Assembly (NCBI RefSeq): GCF_011065405.1 | Contig: NZ_CP047056.1 | Location: forward strand, 3,404,546-3,468,545 | From: Succinivibrio dextrinosolvens | GTDB lineage: Bacteria > Pseudomonadota > Gammaproteobacteria > Enterobacterales > Succinivibrionaceae | DNA length: 64,000 nt | Reading direction: 5' to 3' | In this document: piece after piece, positions 8,210-17,989 of the stretch | Numbering within the stretch: position 1 is the first letter of the stretch | Layout: each line of letters starts with the position of its first letter | Translations under genes and position numbers: made by a program | Notes under the pieces: generated by a model | The model's database searches: none | What the model was told of the DNA's origin: nothing | Seen by the model: the letters and a program-made list of their open reading frames with translations, nothing else

Positions 8210-8893
8210 ATGGTTGTTTATATTGTTTTCATTATTTTAACTACAGGCTTTTTCTATAATAACCTTTCCCCATCTAGTAAATTTAGAATGATGAGTTCTT
8301 CAAGTTGGGAAGCCTATTATTATGCTGGCGGTAAAGGTGTTTTACTTTCAGCATATGGTCTAATAATTACTGCTCTTTTATATTATTTTTTTCCTTTTCT
8401 ATTCCGATTTTCTCAGGACGATCATTTAGATTCCTTTATCCCATTTGAGATTGAAGATGTTAATAAAACTATCTTTATTTTGATATGGTCTTGTTTTTCT
8501 ATAGTGAGCGCAGCCTTTTTTGGTAACGATGCAAGAAAGAATGGACAAAAAAATCTGAAAGCACTTGAATCTATGATCGTTTCAGATCCCTTTAAGTATA
8601 AGATTTATCAGGCGGTTAAGAACAACGACTTTCTTCAGGTTACTTTGAAAAATAGAAAAATTTACATCGGACTGATACTTGATTTTAATCTTGAAGATGC
8701 TGATCCTAATAAGAAATATCTTTCATTATGTCCAATGTTTTCCGGATATCGAGATGAACATGATTTGTCTTTGCAGATAACCAACAATTATTCTGATTTT
8801 TATATGAATGAGCTAAATAATGATAAATCAGTGTATTTATATAAAAATAATGTTGAAGATAAAGCTTGTTCTTTATTTGAAAAATTAACCTAG
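8210..8893 (+). pseudogene. N-terminal part of an unknown membrane protein, cut by an IS
   Basis: It reads as 227 codons: three hydrophobic segments (residues ~1-15, 42-66, 84-106) followed by a soluble domain with TLKNRKIYIGLIL and SGYRDEHDL. The open frame stops (TAG 8891-8893) exactly at the left junction of the IS1634-type element. The 6-bp TAGGAT is duplicated at 8891-8896 and 10720-10725. If one A is added to the run at 8880-8884, the gene reads through the junction into the downstream fragment as FEKINLGLKDKFRIF. So this is the front two-thirds of an interrupted gene. The family resembles uncharacterised membrane proteins; I give no function. Confidence 0.75.
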
Positions 8894-8896
8894 GAT

Positions 8897-10719
8897 AAAT
8901 ATAAAAGTAACACTATAGTCACATTTTATCAATAACTTTGCTTATTGATTGTTCTTTAACAGTAAAATGCCTAGATATTCCTGCTTTATATATATTATAA
9001 TAGCACTATATAGTGTTATGTAATCTTTAAAACAAGGTATTTTGTATGGCATTTATCCGAATTCAGAAATTAAAAAAGGATGAAAGTGGAAAAATTCTGT
9101 CTGGTTCTGCATCCATTATTGATGTGAATTATGATCCAAAAGCAAAATACCATGCGCAGCAAAGAGTTCGAGAAAAGCTTGGTAAGGTTATTGAACTCTA
9201 CAGTAAACGCTGTGGTTTATTTCAATCACCAACTAGAGGTCTTGTTATCTATGATGCTGATACCGATAGATTTTCTTCTCCTCTGACCAGAGAGGCAGCT
9301 GAAGAGCAGTTTAATGACGAAAAGCTCATAGAGCAGATTTTTCCTTCTGCAGATGTACATACTGTATTCGGAGACGGTTATCTAGTTGCTGAGGTATTGA
9401 AGAGTTCTGGATTATGGGATGTAATCTGTACCGCCTTTCCTGAAAAAGTTACACAGGAGAGATTATTCTGTCATCTAATTTACGGAATACTTCGTGATGG
9501 TTCCAGAATAAGCTGTGAAGATTTTATAGCAAAATCTTTTCTTTTCTACTGTGTACAGGACATTCCTTTATCGAGTCTAAAATCTGATACAAGATACTTT
9601 TCGGCTATGGGTGAAGATTCTGCAAGAATGGACTTCTTCAGAGCATACTGCGATTACATGAGAAAACAGAATCCATCTTTTGGCAAGGGCTGCTTTGTTG
9701 ATTCCACTCCGCTTCCAAATAAAATTGATTCTCCTTTTAACGCTCTGTGTTCTCACGGTGTAGCTTCAACCTCTATACAGATGCGACTTGTAATGGTTCT
9801 TGATGAAGAAACACTGCAACCTATTTGGTACGACGTTATCCCTGGTAATATTTTAGATATCAGTACACTAAAACTATCAGCAAAGACGTAGAGGTAAGTC
9901 TGGGTATTACAATCAACGGATATACTCTGGATGCAGGTTATGCATCTAAAGAGCTGATTATGGCTTTTGAACTCCAGAAAGAACAGGAGCCTATTCCAGA
10001 AAAGAAGTATCTTGTAAGGATGCCTTCCAAAGAGGATATCCCTACAGGGAACTTTATCAGGAGTTTAAAGAGCAGTTTAATCAGGCTAAATACAGTTTTG
10101 TCAGAGGAGGACATATATACTTTGGCAGAGCTGTAACCAAGATGATATTTGGTACGCCGGTTCGCTGCTATGTATATGTCGATAAGTACAATGCTTTAAA
10201 AGGTCATACTTCATATATGATGGAGCATCCTGAAGAATATGATGCATTAACAAATCGGGAAAAGAACTGGTACCAGGCTAAATTCGGCTATTTTGTACTC
10301 ATAGCAAATTACCTAAAAACACCATCTCAGATGCTTGATGAATACTTTTGCAGAACCAATATTGAAACCGCTTTTAAGACGGATAAAGAGTACCTGAAGC
10401 TACTGCCTTTATGTAAATGGAGTGATTTGACTGTAAGAGGAAAAATCCTCAGTGATGTTATAGATTCCATCTTAAGAAGCAAAATTCAGCAGATAAGAAA
10501 AGGCTCAGTATACTCATTGTCAGCAATGATTGGTAAATGTCAGTCACTAATGTGTTTCCGAGACAAAAACTCTGAGCAGGTATATGTTGAGGTGGCAAAC
10601 AAGCAGGTTAGGACCTGCTATGAGGAATTGGGAGTAACAGTACCTCAAAAGATCGATCTGAAATCATATATGACCGATCTTTTTGATCAAAATTTATAGT
10701 GTTACTTTTGTGTTTATCT
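8897..10719 (+). mobile_element. IS1634-type (IS4 superfamily) insertion sequence
   Basis: A 1.82-kb element. AAAAGTAACACTATA at 8903-8917 is exactly inverted at 10695-10709, and similarity extends a few bases outwards (GATAAATAT against GATAAACAC on the opposite strand). A 6-bp direct repeat, TAGGAT, flanks the ends and serves as target duplication; removing the element and one copy rejoins a disrupted gene. The terminal similarity overlaps the target by a few bases, so the exact ends are uncertain by 3 bp. A palindrome, CACTATATAGTG (9004-9015), lies in the leader of the transposase gene. Confidence 0.88.
9046..10699 (+). pseudogene. IS1634-family DDE transposase, two frameshifts
   Basis: The ATG at 9046 follows a weak AAGG. 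The N-terminus (YHAQQRVREKLGKV) and DSTPLPNK, with the first catalytic Asp, are typical of the family. The signature Y-x2-R-x3-E-x6-K is seen as YFCRTNIETAFKTDK near the C-terminus. The frame breaks at the A-run 9870-9873 and again at 10029-10031. In both places one extra A restores a continuous protein of about 550 residues through the intervening segment (9892-10141). Either the gene is recently dead or both breaks are undercalled homopolymers. Confidence 0.85.
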
Positions 10720-10886
10720 TAGGATTAAAAGATAAGTTTCGCATTTTTAAAGCAGAACCTACTCCTGAATCTTCATTTTCTATAATTCTAAAATCTTTCT
10801 CTATCGTTGTACCTATTGAAGAAATTGTGCATTTAGGTTTATTTGAAGTGGATGCCTATAAAACAATCAATAATACAAACGAATAA
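10720..10886 (+). pseudogene. C-terminal remnant of the IS-split membrane protein
   Basis: Downstream of the IS the frame reads GLKDKFRIFKAEPTPESS, then SFSIVVPIEEIVHLGLFEV and DAYKTINNTNE before TAA. The VVPIEEI stretch looks like the end of a folded domain. It has no start of its own; the apparent TTG at 10683 lies inside the IS end. It continues the protein begun at 8210 if the target duplication is collapsed and one A is restored. Confidence 0.7.
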
Positions 10887-10998
10887 GAACTACTTTAACT
10901 ACTTCCATGTTTGTATTCTTTTTTTCTGTTTTAAATGTAAGTTGATTTTTATGTCAGGTCTAACTTATTAGTGTGTGAAATTTCTTTTGGAGACTGAA

Positions 10999-11862
10999 AT
11001 GACTTTTCTTGTGGACTCTCACTGCCATCTTGCAAGCTTATCCTTAGAGGGAAAAGCTGCAGGTAATATTGATGAGATTATTGAGAGAGCTAGACGTTGT
11101 GGAGTAAGTCATTTTCTGTCTATTGCCTGTACTTCAAAGGAATTTGAAAAGAACCTTGAGATTGCAAAGAATTATGACAATATCTATTTTGGCTGTGGAA
11201 TTCATCCCTTAAATTTGGAGGATGAACCTGACTGGACAGATGAAAGATTAAAATCCAACCTTTTATCATCTGATAAGGTAATAGCAGTAGGGGAAACAGG
11301 TCTTGATTATCATTATGCTCCTGAGACTAAAGATCCACAGATAGCCTCTTTTGTAAGACATATTGGTATAGCTCAGGAGGTTCATAAGCCACTGGTGATT
11401 CACGCAAGAGAAGCTAAGAATGATACTCTTTCAATCTTAAAGGCAGAAAATGCCCGTGACGTAGGTGGCGTTATTCACTGCTTTACTGATACAGTAGATA
11501 TGGCAAGAGTATGTCTTGATTTGGGGTTTTATATTTCCTTTACAGGAATTGCTACCTTTAAACCAAGTGATAATGTAAGAGAGGTTGTTAAATATGTTCC
11601 TCTTGATAGAATGATGGTGGAAACCGACTGTCCTTATCTAGCACCGGTACCTGTAAGAGGAATAGAGAATGAACCTGCTTTTGTACGCTATACTTTAAAG
11701 TATATTGCTGACTTTAAAGGTGTATCAGAAAGAGATCTTGCAAGGATAACCTCTGAGAATTTTGAGAATCTGTATGATGTGAAACTGTCTGATGTAAAAA
11801 AGACTGGTTGTGAGGTTTCAGATTATAAGATTGAGAAAATTATGGATAGGGAATTTAAGTAA
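10999..11862 (+). CDS. tatD: TatD-family metal-dependent DNase
   Basis: A 287-residue TIM-barrel hydrolase of the TatD/YcfH family, with Mg2+/Mn2+-dependent 3'-5' exonuclease activity in characterised members. Metal ligands visible: DSHCH at residues 6-10, Glu in AVGETGLDYH, His in LVIHARE and GVIHCF, and Asp in VETDCPYLAP. I take the ATG at 10999 because TTGGAG lies 8-10 bp upstream; an in-frame GTG 8 codons earlier is less likely. Whether it is the tatD or ycfH paralogue is not decided by this sequence. Confidence 0.88.
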   Translation: MTFLVDSHCHLASLSLEGKAAGNIDEIIERARRCGVSHFLSIACTSKEFEKNLEIAKNYDNIYFGCGIHPLNLEDEPDWTDERLKSNLLSSDKVIAVGETGLDYHYAPETKDPQIASFVRHIGIAQEVHKPLVIHAREAKNDTLSILKAENARDVGGVIHCFTDTVDMARVCLDLGFYISFTGIATFKPSDNVREVVKYVPLDRMMVETDCPYLAPVPVRGIENEPAFVRYTLKYIADFKGVSERDLARITSENFENLYDVKLSDVKKTGCEVSDYKIEKIMDREFK

Positions 11863-11877
11863 AAGAAAAATAAAAAC

Positions 11878-11917
11878 AATAGGTCTATTATAAATTTTTT
11901 TATATTAACCTATTTTT
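11878..11917 (+). terminator. Probable rho-independent terminator after tatD
   Basis: AATAGGT at 11878-11884 pairs with ACCTATT at 11908-11914. The inner arms (ATTATAAA and TTTATATTA) can partly extend the stem. It is followed by TTT and lies 16 bp after the tatD stop, closing the chromosomal segment before the AT-rich polysaccharide genes. Confidence 0.55.
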
Positions 11918-12006
11918 ATGTCAAAAAACGTTTCGTTTGCTTGAAGCAGGATTTTGTCTAGTAATTGAAGCTAATATTGCCTTGCTCAGACTTTTAAATT
12001 TTTTTT

Positions 12007-12897
12007 ATGGTTGATAAATTGGTTAATAATTACTCTGAAATAAAACCTTTTTTGGTTCATGTTCATATCTTTTATGTTGAAATGTATTATGAACTAAAAC
12101 AGAAACTGTCAAATTTAAGTAATTATAAATATGATTTGTTCTTTACTTTTGTAAAGGAATATCCTGATGTATTCAACGATATTCATATTAGCTTTCCTTC
12201 AGCACATATTGAAGTTGTAGATAATCGAGGTTTTGATGTTGGTCCCTTTATTTATACTTTAAGAAAAGTAAATCTTGACGATTACAGTTACATCATAAAA
12301 CTGCATACCAAGAGAAGTTTAGATTCTAAAAATATATTTAGTATTCAGTCAGGCGGTCGTTGGAGAAATTCTCTTTTTAACTTTCTTGATAGTGAAGCTA
12401 TATTTAACAGTGTTGTCCAGAGACTAGAAAATAATCCCTCTATAGGAATGCATGGTGCAGCAAATTTAATTTTTAACAGATATACCGACCCTAGGAAGAC
12501 TCATAAGGCTTGTGAAGAGTATTTAAAAGAAAAGAATTTTCCTTTAATCAGCTATAGATTTGTTGCAGGAACTATGTTTATGGTCAGAGCAAGTCTATTC
12601 AAAGAACTTCTTTCCCTAGAAAATTCTTTGAAAGATTTTGAATCTCCTGATTTATCTCATGAAGGCTGCCAGCTGGCTCATATATATGAGCGTTTGTTTG
12701 GTTATTTTGTTGAAAAACAGGGAAAGCAGATTATAGACTGTACTCACGGCTTATTTTATTCAAGTGTTCTATATTATTTTTATTGCATAACAAGAGTTGT
12801 AACACCTTATATATTTTCTGTAAGAGTAACAAAGAGAAATAAGATTCTGATTAAGATATTCAAAATACCTGTTTTTTCGAAGTCAGTAAAAAGATAA
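12007..12897 (+). CDS. RgpF/rhamnan-synthesis-F-like glycosyltransferase
   Basis: A 296-residue cytoplasmic protein of the RgpF (rhamnan synthesis F) type, which adds or extends rhamnose-rich chains in other bacteria. Family-like features are VVDNRGFDVGPFIYTLR (residues ~71-87), IIKLHTKRS, a GGRWRN segment, and FVAGTMFMVRASLF. It ends in KIFKIPVF, a tail shared with the paralogue at 14507. Very AT-rich, unlike tatD. No clear ribosome-binding site precedes the ATG, so the start is uncertain. First gene of the polysaccharide locus. Confidence 0.75.
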   Translation: MVDKLVNNYSEIKPFLVHVHIFYVEMYYELKQKLSNLSNYKYDLFFTFVKEYPDVFNDIHISFPSAHIEVVDNRGFDVGPFIYTLRKVNLDDYSYIIKLHTKRSLDSKNIFSIQSGGRWRNSLFNFLDSEAIFNSVVQRLENNPSIGMHGAANLIFNRYTDPRKTHKACEEYLKEKNFPLISYRFVAGTMFMVRASLFKELLSLENSLKDFESPDLSHEGCQLAHIYERLFGYFVEKQGKQIIDCTHGLFYSSVLYYFYCITRVVTPYIFSVRVTKRNKILIKIFKIPVFSKSVKR

Positions 12898-13007
12898 GAT
12901 TATTTAGGTTGAGTGTTTCTTTTTGAATATGTGTGTGTTTATGTGCAATCTGTAATAATTTAAACACAATACTGGTTATCGTTTAAAAAATAGCTTTTTT
13001 TATTGGT

Positions 13008-14189
13008 ATGAATCCTTTATATTTAAAAAATTATTATATTGATAGAATCGTTCCTTTTTTTCTTTTTTCTTTATTTTTTGTTCTTCTTTTGGAATGGGCA
13101 TTAAAGACAACAAATTTAGGTTATACTTTTTTCGATTTTTTGTTGTTTGGAAAAATTACTAATATTATTCGTCCCTTTATTTTTTTGTTATTTTTAACTA
13201 AACTTTTTATTGAAAAAAAATACAAATTTATTGTTTATTGCATTTTTTTCTTTGTTTTCTGTACAATATCTCATGCTCATTCGAAGTCATGGATGCTTTT
13301 CGATTTATTTTATTTGCCTTTTATTCTCTTGCATTTTTTTTCAATTGATAAAATCTATTTCTTTCTATTCTATTGGTTATTATGTTTTTTTGTAGTTATT
13401 GCTTCATTAGATTTAATGGGATGGTCTTTTTCTTCTGAAATTTTTAAAAGGAATAATATCGATTCATTCGTTATAAGAAGAAGTTTAGGCTTTAGCCATC
13501 CAAATGCAGTCGGTTATTTTTTAATGATTATTAGTATGATCTATTACCTAAAGGGAAATATAGTAAAAAAATTTGATTTTGTTATTTTTTTATCATTGTC
13601 CTTTTTTGTTTTTTGGGTTCCGAATTCATGGAGCTCTTCCATTATCCTTTTTTTATTGTCCTGTGTTTCTTTTGTCCATAGATTTTACAAATCTATCTAT
13701 ATCACTTTTTCCTCTTTTAAAATTGTTTTTACTATTATTTTGTTTGCATTAATCCTTTGGGTGTCTCTTATTTGGATAATTGCATTTTTCGATTTATTCC
13801 GTGAAAATATTTCTGCTATATCTAGTACGTTATGGGCAAGATTCAGTTTGGGAGAAGCTGGAGTTAATAAGTTTGGTATCAAGTTTTTTGGGCAACTGAT
13901 AAGTTTTAAGCCTGAAGACGGAGGATTTCCTATTGACAGTACTTATTTTGTTATGCCTATTGTTGATGGACTTGTTCCTTCTTTATTCTTCTTATGTTTC
14001 TTTTCTTTTGCATTAGCAAGAGGAATATTTGATTATAAATATAAATATGTTTTTGTCCTGTTGTTATGTTTGTTATATGGTGTTTCTGAAGGTATTTGTG
14101 GTAGCTTATTTGTTTTTCTTTTTCTTCCGACAATTGATTATTTGATAAAAGTAATTCAAGAGAAAATTAAAGATTCTAATGCGTATTGA
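13008..14189 (+). CDS. Wzy-like O-antigen/capsule polymerase
   Basis: A 393-residue, strongly hydrophobic protein with about ten membrane segments and one larger periplasmic loop (residues ~260-320). The sequence RSLGFSHPNAVGYFLMI near residues 160-177 matches the H-P-N-x-x-G type motif of Wzy/WaaL proteins. Given its place among glycosyltransferases, a repeat-unit polymerase is the best call; an O-antigen ligase is the alternative. Extremely T-rich coding strand. The product is unrelated by eye to the second Wzy-like gene at 50261. Confidence 0.65.
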   Translation: MNPLYLKNYYIDRIVPFFLFSLFFVLLLEWALKTTNLGYTFFDFLLFGKITNIIRPFIFLLFLTKLFIEKKYKFIVYCIFFFVFCTISHAHSKSWMLFDLFYLPFILLHFFSIDKIYFFLFYWLLCFFVVIASLDLMGWSFSSEIFKRNNIDSFVIRRSLGFSHPNAVGYFLMIISMIYYLKGNIVKKFDFVIFLSLSFFVFWVPNSWSSSIILFLLSCVSFVHRFYKSIYITFSSFKIVFTIILFALILWVSLIWIIAFFDLFRENISAISSTLWARFSLGEAGVNKFGIKFFGQLISFKPEDGGFPIDSTYFVMPIVDGLVPSLFFLCFFSFALARGIFDYKYKYVFVLLLCLLYGVSEGICGSLFVFLFLPTIDYLIKVIQEKIKDSNAY

Positions 14190-14506
14190 ATTATATTCAG
14201 TGCAATAGTAATGGTGAATGGTAGATAATATTCTTTCATTTTATAAGAAATAATTTTGTTGAGAATGGGAGAACGGAAACATTTGCTCATGAGAAGCTAA
14301 TTTTTTTTAGAGCAAATTAAACAAGATCTAACACATTTTATGCAAAAACCTATTTCTAAGTTCTAGATTAGTTAATCCATTTTTTTATATCAATTATCTT
14401 TAATTGTAATATCTTAAGGCTAATCGTAAATCAAAGTAATTGATGGTGTTGTCGTGATTATTAACATTATTGCTACAATTTATTTTATGCACTAAGGTTT
14501 GTAGAA
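14190..14506. other. AT-rich intergenic stretch with an inverted repeat
   Basis: 317 bp without an ORF. ATTTGCTC at 14281-14288 is inverted as GAGCAAAT at 14310-14317, with an eight-T run in the loop region. This may be a weak terminator or decayed DNA between the Wzy-like and RgpF-like genes. I see nothing else. Confidence 0.5.
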
Positions 14507-15436
14507 ATGAAAAACTTTCTTATCATTATTCATTTGTATTATACAGAGCAATGGAAAAAATTTTGTAACTATTTGAATAATATAGATGTAAAAAAGTATA
14601 CCTATGATCTTTATGTTTCACTTCCTAAAGATAAATCTTATTTTAGTTGCGATGTATTATCTTCGTTTCCAAACGCAAATATTACCCTCACGGAAAATGT
14701 AGGTTACGATGTTTGGCCTTTTTTTAAAGTCATTAATCAAGTTAATCTCGATGAATATGAATTTGTTATAAAACTTCATTCAAAGAGAAATATGGGTGCA
14801 ATTACTGCTGTTATTAATCGGCGTTTTGTCCTAAAAGGGAATGATTGGAGAAATTTATTAGTGTCTTTTATTTCTTCTAAGTCTCATTTCGAAAAGGCTA
14901 TAGCTTCTTTTAGGAAAAGGCCGAACCTTGGAATGATTAATTCCTTTAAACTATTTGACACAAGTAACGAATTTGAAGATGTCTACCATAGGCTTTTTTG
15001 TTTTAATGAAGCAAAAAAAGAAATTGAACGAATTGGTCTCGAGCCTACCCCTTCTAGGGAAGTTACTTACATTGCTGGAACAATGTTCATTTGTAGAGCA
15101 TGTTTGTTTAAAGTTTTAAAAAAAATGAATTATTGTGCTACGGATTTTATAAAGGCTAATCGTAATAATGAGAACGACCTTGCTCATATAATGGAGAGAG
15201 TTTTTGGATGGCTAGTTACTTCACAAAACTATTATATTGATGATCCTTATTCCTTTAAAAAATTTTCTTTACGTGATTATTATCGTTATGAAATGTTTTA
15301 TTATAACGATAAATCTGTCTTAGGTAGATTCTTTAGGTATTGCAGAAAAATACGTCGTTTTATTTTTAGGATTGATGTGTTTGACGAGAAAAAAATAATT
15401 AAAATTTTTAAAATACCTGTTTATAAACAGAAGTAA
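14507..15436 (+). CDS. Second RgpF-like glycosyltransferase
   Basis: A 309-residue paralogue of the protein at 12007. It shares TENVGYDVWPFFKVI, FVIKLHSKRN, GNDWRNLL, YIAGTMFICRA and the C-terminal KIIKIFKIPVYK. Compared with the first copy it has a longer insert after residue 140. The pair suggests two related linkages in one glycan, or an old duplication. Start chosen at the ATG, where a GGTTTG leader gives only a weak ribosome-binding site. Confidence 0.72.
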   Translation: MKNFLIIIHLYYTEQWKKFCNYLNNIDVKKYTYDLYVSLPKDKSYFSCDVLSSFPNANITLTENVGYDVWPFFKVINQVNLDEYEFVIKLHSKRNMGAITAVINRRFVLKGNDWRNLLVSFISSKSHFEKAIASFRKRPNLGMINSFKLFDTSNEFEDVYHRLFCFNEAKKEIERIGLEPTPSREVTYIAGTMFICRACLFKVLKKMNYCATDFIKANRNNENDLAHIMERVFGWLVTSQNYYIDDPYSFKKFSLRDYYRYEMFYYNDKSVLGRFFRYCRKIRRFIFRIDVFDEKKIIKIFKIPVYKQK

Positions 15437-15517
15437 GCTTTAACACATTATATTTTGTGCTACATTTTTTTTCTCCATTAACTCGTTTTTTACAATTTAT
15501 ACAACTGGTTGAATAGA

Positions 15518-16429
15518 ATGTTATTTAATTTTTTTAAAGTAAAAAAAGATTATATAAAAAATAGAATAATAGTGTCGTTTTTGGGAATTAAGTTTCACTT
15601 TAAATTCAGAACCGAAATGAAAGTAGGCGTAGCGTACAATCTATTTGATGGAGAAGAACTTCTTGAGTCGTCGATTAAGTCAATTAGAGATTGCGTGGAT
15701 TATATTTGCGTAGTTTACCAAAAGGTATCTTATTATGGAGATAAGGCTTCAGCAGATCTTGAAGTGGTTTTGAATTCCCTTGTAGAAAACGGTCTGATAG
15801 ATGAGATTTTTTTGTATGAAAGGGATTTTAATTCTCAGCAATCAAAAAAATTATTTGAGATTGAGAAAAGAAATATTGGTTTAGAGCTTTGTCGTAAAGC
15901 TGGAATGACTTATTTTTTGAGTGCGGATGTTGATGAATACTATGATTCTAAACAATTTAAAAAAGCTTTGGAATATATATACTTAAATGATATTGATGCA
16001 TCTGCTTGTTCTCTTTTTTACTACATAAAAACTCCAGAATATCGTCTTGTGGCCGATCAAGATGAAGAAAATTATTATGTTCCATTTGTTTGTAAGATCT
16101 TTAATGAAAGTATTCATGGAAATGATTTCTTTTCTACTTACTGTGACAGTTGCAGAATAATCACTCCTTACAAAAAGTTTTATCTTTTCCCTATTCAAAC
16201 TGTTGTAATGCATCACATGTCTACAATTAGAAATAATCTAGAAAAAAAATATTTAAACTCTTCTTCCAATGATGGTGGAATTGAATGTAAAAAAAAGATG
16301 ACGAAAGACCAAGAAGATATTATAAGTTGGAGGCCTGAAGAAAATCGTATAGGTAATACTGAATTCTTTTTTTTCAATAATAAGATTGTAAAAAAAGTGA
16401 AGAACATTTTTAATGTGCCAACTTTTTAG
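15518..16429 (+). CDS. GT2-like glycosyltransferase (Glyco_tranf_2_4 type)
   Basis: 303 residues from the ATG at 15518; a TTG three codons upstream is less likely. After a short N-terminal FLGIKFHFKF element, the core VGVAYNLFDGEELLESSIKS starts a GT-A fold, and the metal-binding acidic motif is LSADVDEYYD near residue 150. This resembles the family that acts on short surface glycans. The acceptor is unknown. The DNA is AT-rich like its neighbours. Confidence 0.65.
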   Translation: MLFNFFKVKKDYIKNRIIVSFLGIKFHFKFRTEMKVGVAYNLFDGEELLESSIKSIRDCVDYICVVYQKVSYYGDKASADLEVVLNSLVENGLIDEIFLYERDFNSQQSKKLFEIEKRNIGLELCRKAGMTYFLSADVDEYYDSKQFKKALEYIYLNDIDASACSLFYYIKTPEYRLVADQDEENYYVPFVCKIFNESIHGNDFFSTYCDSCRIITPYKKFYLFPIQTVVMHHMSTIRNNLEKKYLNSSSNDGGIECKKKMTKDQEDIISWRPEENRIGNTEFFFFNNKIVKKVKNIFNVPTF

Positions 16430-16516
16430 TTCATGCCTGTTTTCGTGATTTTTCTTCGAATAATGGTTTATTAGAATATCATTGTTTTTCTATAACTTTT
16501 GACTTGGATTTATAAA

Positions 16517-17500
16517 ATGAAGTGTTATATGTGTGTTTCTGTTTCTGAAGATGATGTTACGTCCTCTTTATATTCCGAGCTTTTGGAAGTTTCGTTAAAT
16601 TCTGCAAGAAAAAATACATCTTTGGACATTATTATTCTTTATGATGGTCCTGATAAGCATATTTATATGGATGTCATGAATAAATACAATGTTAAAATTA
16701 TCAGATGGAAATTTTCTCACTTTGAAGCTCTAAAAAAAACATTTACTGCTGAATACTTAAAAAAAACATTCAATAAAAATGCCATTGATTACAATAAAAT
16801 CGCTGGAACATTCATGAGATTCGATATTCCTTTTATTGAAATGGACGATGAATATGTTTTATATTCAGACATTGATGTCATTTTTAATAAAGAAATAAGA
16901 CTAGATTCTTTTAATAAAACAAAAGTAATTGCAGCTGGACCGGAAACAGATAAAGACTTTGCTGACGGAAACATATTTAATGCAGGTATTTTGTTTTTTA
17001 ATGTAAAAGAAATGAGGAAACATGTAAACACTATTTTTAATAAATTAGAAAATGGAATTATCCCAAAAGTTAGTCTTTTTGATCAGGGCTATATTAATGA
17101 AGTTTGTAAATCAGATATAGAACTTCTTCCTTTGGAATTTAATTGGAAACCTTATTGGGGACACAATGATGATGCGTATATTATCCATTTTCATGGGATT
17201 AAACCAGGTGGGGATAATAGTGCTTCAGGGTTTAACATGAGTGATGCTTTTTTTTATCATGTTTTTAGAGATAAGAATTTGGCCGCTATATCTGGATATT
17301 TAAAGTATTTTAAAGACTATTTTAATTATTTAGGAAAAAATAATGATAAGTGGATAAGACAGCACACAAGAAAAATTCTTAAATTGCTTTTTCCTGAAAA
17401 CAAGTTATTACGTCGAATTATCTCATCTAAAATGAAATGTTATCTTGTTTATAATAATTTTTCTAATTTTCTCTTTAAGTTATTTTTTTTCGGTAGATAG
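16517..17500 (+). CDS. GT8-family glycosyltransferase
   Basis: 327 residues from the ATG at 16517; the open frame also has a TTG six codons upstream. The retaining GT8 features are the DxD in VLYSDIDVIF, the FNAGILFFNV stretch, and IIHFHGIKPGG near residue 235. Family members transfer glucose or galactose from nucleotide sugars. The C-terminus is basic and hydrophobic (KLFFFGR), fitting membrane association. Last gene of the first AT-rich block. Confidence 0.75.
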   Translation: MKCYMCVSVSEDDVTSSLYSELLEVSLNSARKNTSLDIIILYDGPDKHIYMDVMNKYNVKIIRWKFSHFEALKKTFTAEYLKKTFNKNAIDYNKIAGTFMRFDIPFIEMDDEYVLYSDIDVIFNKEIRLDSFNKTKVIAAGPETDKDFADGNIFNAGILFFNVKEMRKHVNTIFNKLENGIIPKVSLFDQGYINEVCKSDIELLPLEFNWKPYWGHNDDAYIIHFHGIKPGGDNSASGFNMSDAFFYHVFRDKNLAAISGYLKYFKDYFNYLGKNNDKWIRQHTRKILKLLFPENKLLRRIISSKMKCYLVYNNFSNFLFKLFFFGR

Positions 17501-17989
17501 TTTTTTTATTGCGTTATATTACTTATTTTTTCTACAAAAAAGTTACGATAAACTAAAAGATATAAAGAAATAGAGCAACAGGGACTTTTGGGTTATTTAA
17601 GTTAACTCTTATAGCTTCAGTATATTAACTGATAAAGATTATAAAATATACTTTTTTTACTACATTGCATGGTGAATTAAAGATTAAATCGAAATACTTT
17701 ATTTTGTATTTTAAGTAATCTTTATTTTTTGATTGTAATAGACACTTGGCTGTATACAGATCTCTTTTTGTGAATTATATCTACATTTAACTGGGTATAA
17801 GTGGCTTATCTTAATATCACTGTCTCAATATGATGTTGTAATCTGTTTCTTTGAGTTTAATATGAAGTTTTAGTGAGGCAATCAATAAAATAGCTGTTTA
17901 ACACATGTAATCCTAACGATTGTTTCAATATAAATAATTATTATGCTTCGTATACTAATAATTTAAAGATTGCTACAAGATATTTTTTT
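17501..17989. other. 489-bp AT-rich intergenic region upstream of the ABC transporter
   Basis: No ORF with a plausible start was found on either strand. The base composition stays AT-rich up to the msbA-like start and then changes sharply. It probably carries the promoter for the transporter-rml group, but I cannot single out a -10/-35 pair. Confidence 0.5.

Noticed and set aside
11863..12006. JUMPstart/ops element expected before a Wzx/Wzy polysaccharide operon
   Set aside because: I looked for GGCGGTAG-type ops sequence upstream of 12007, 17990, 42759 and 46365 and did not find it.
13697..13882. Minus-strand ORF inside the Wzy-like gene
   Set aside because: It lies entirely within a well-supported membrane-protein gene and has no protein-like features.
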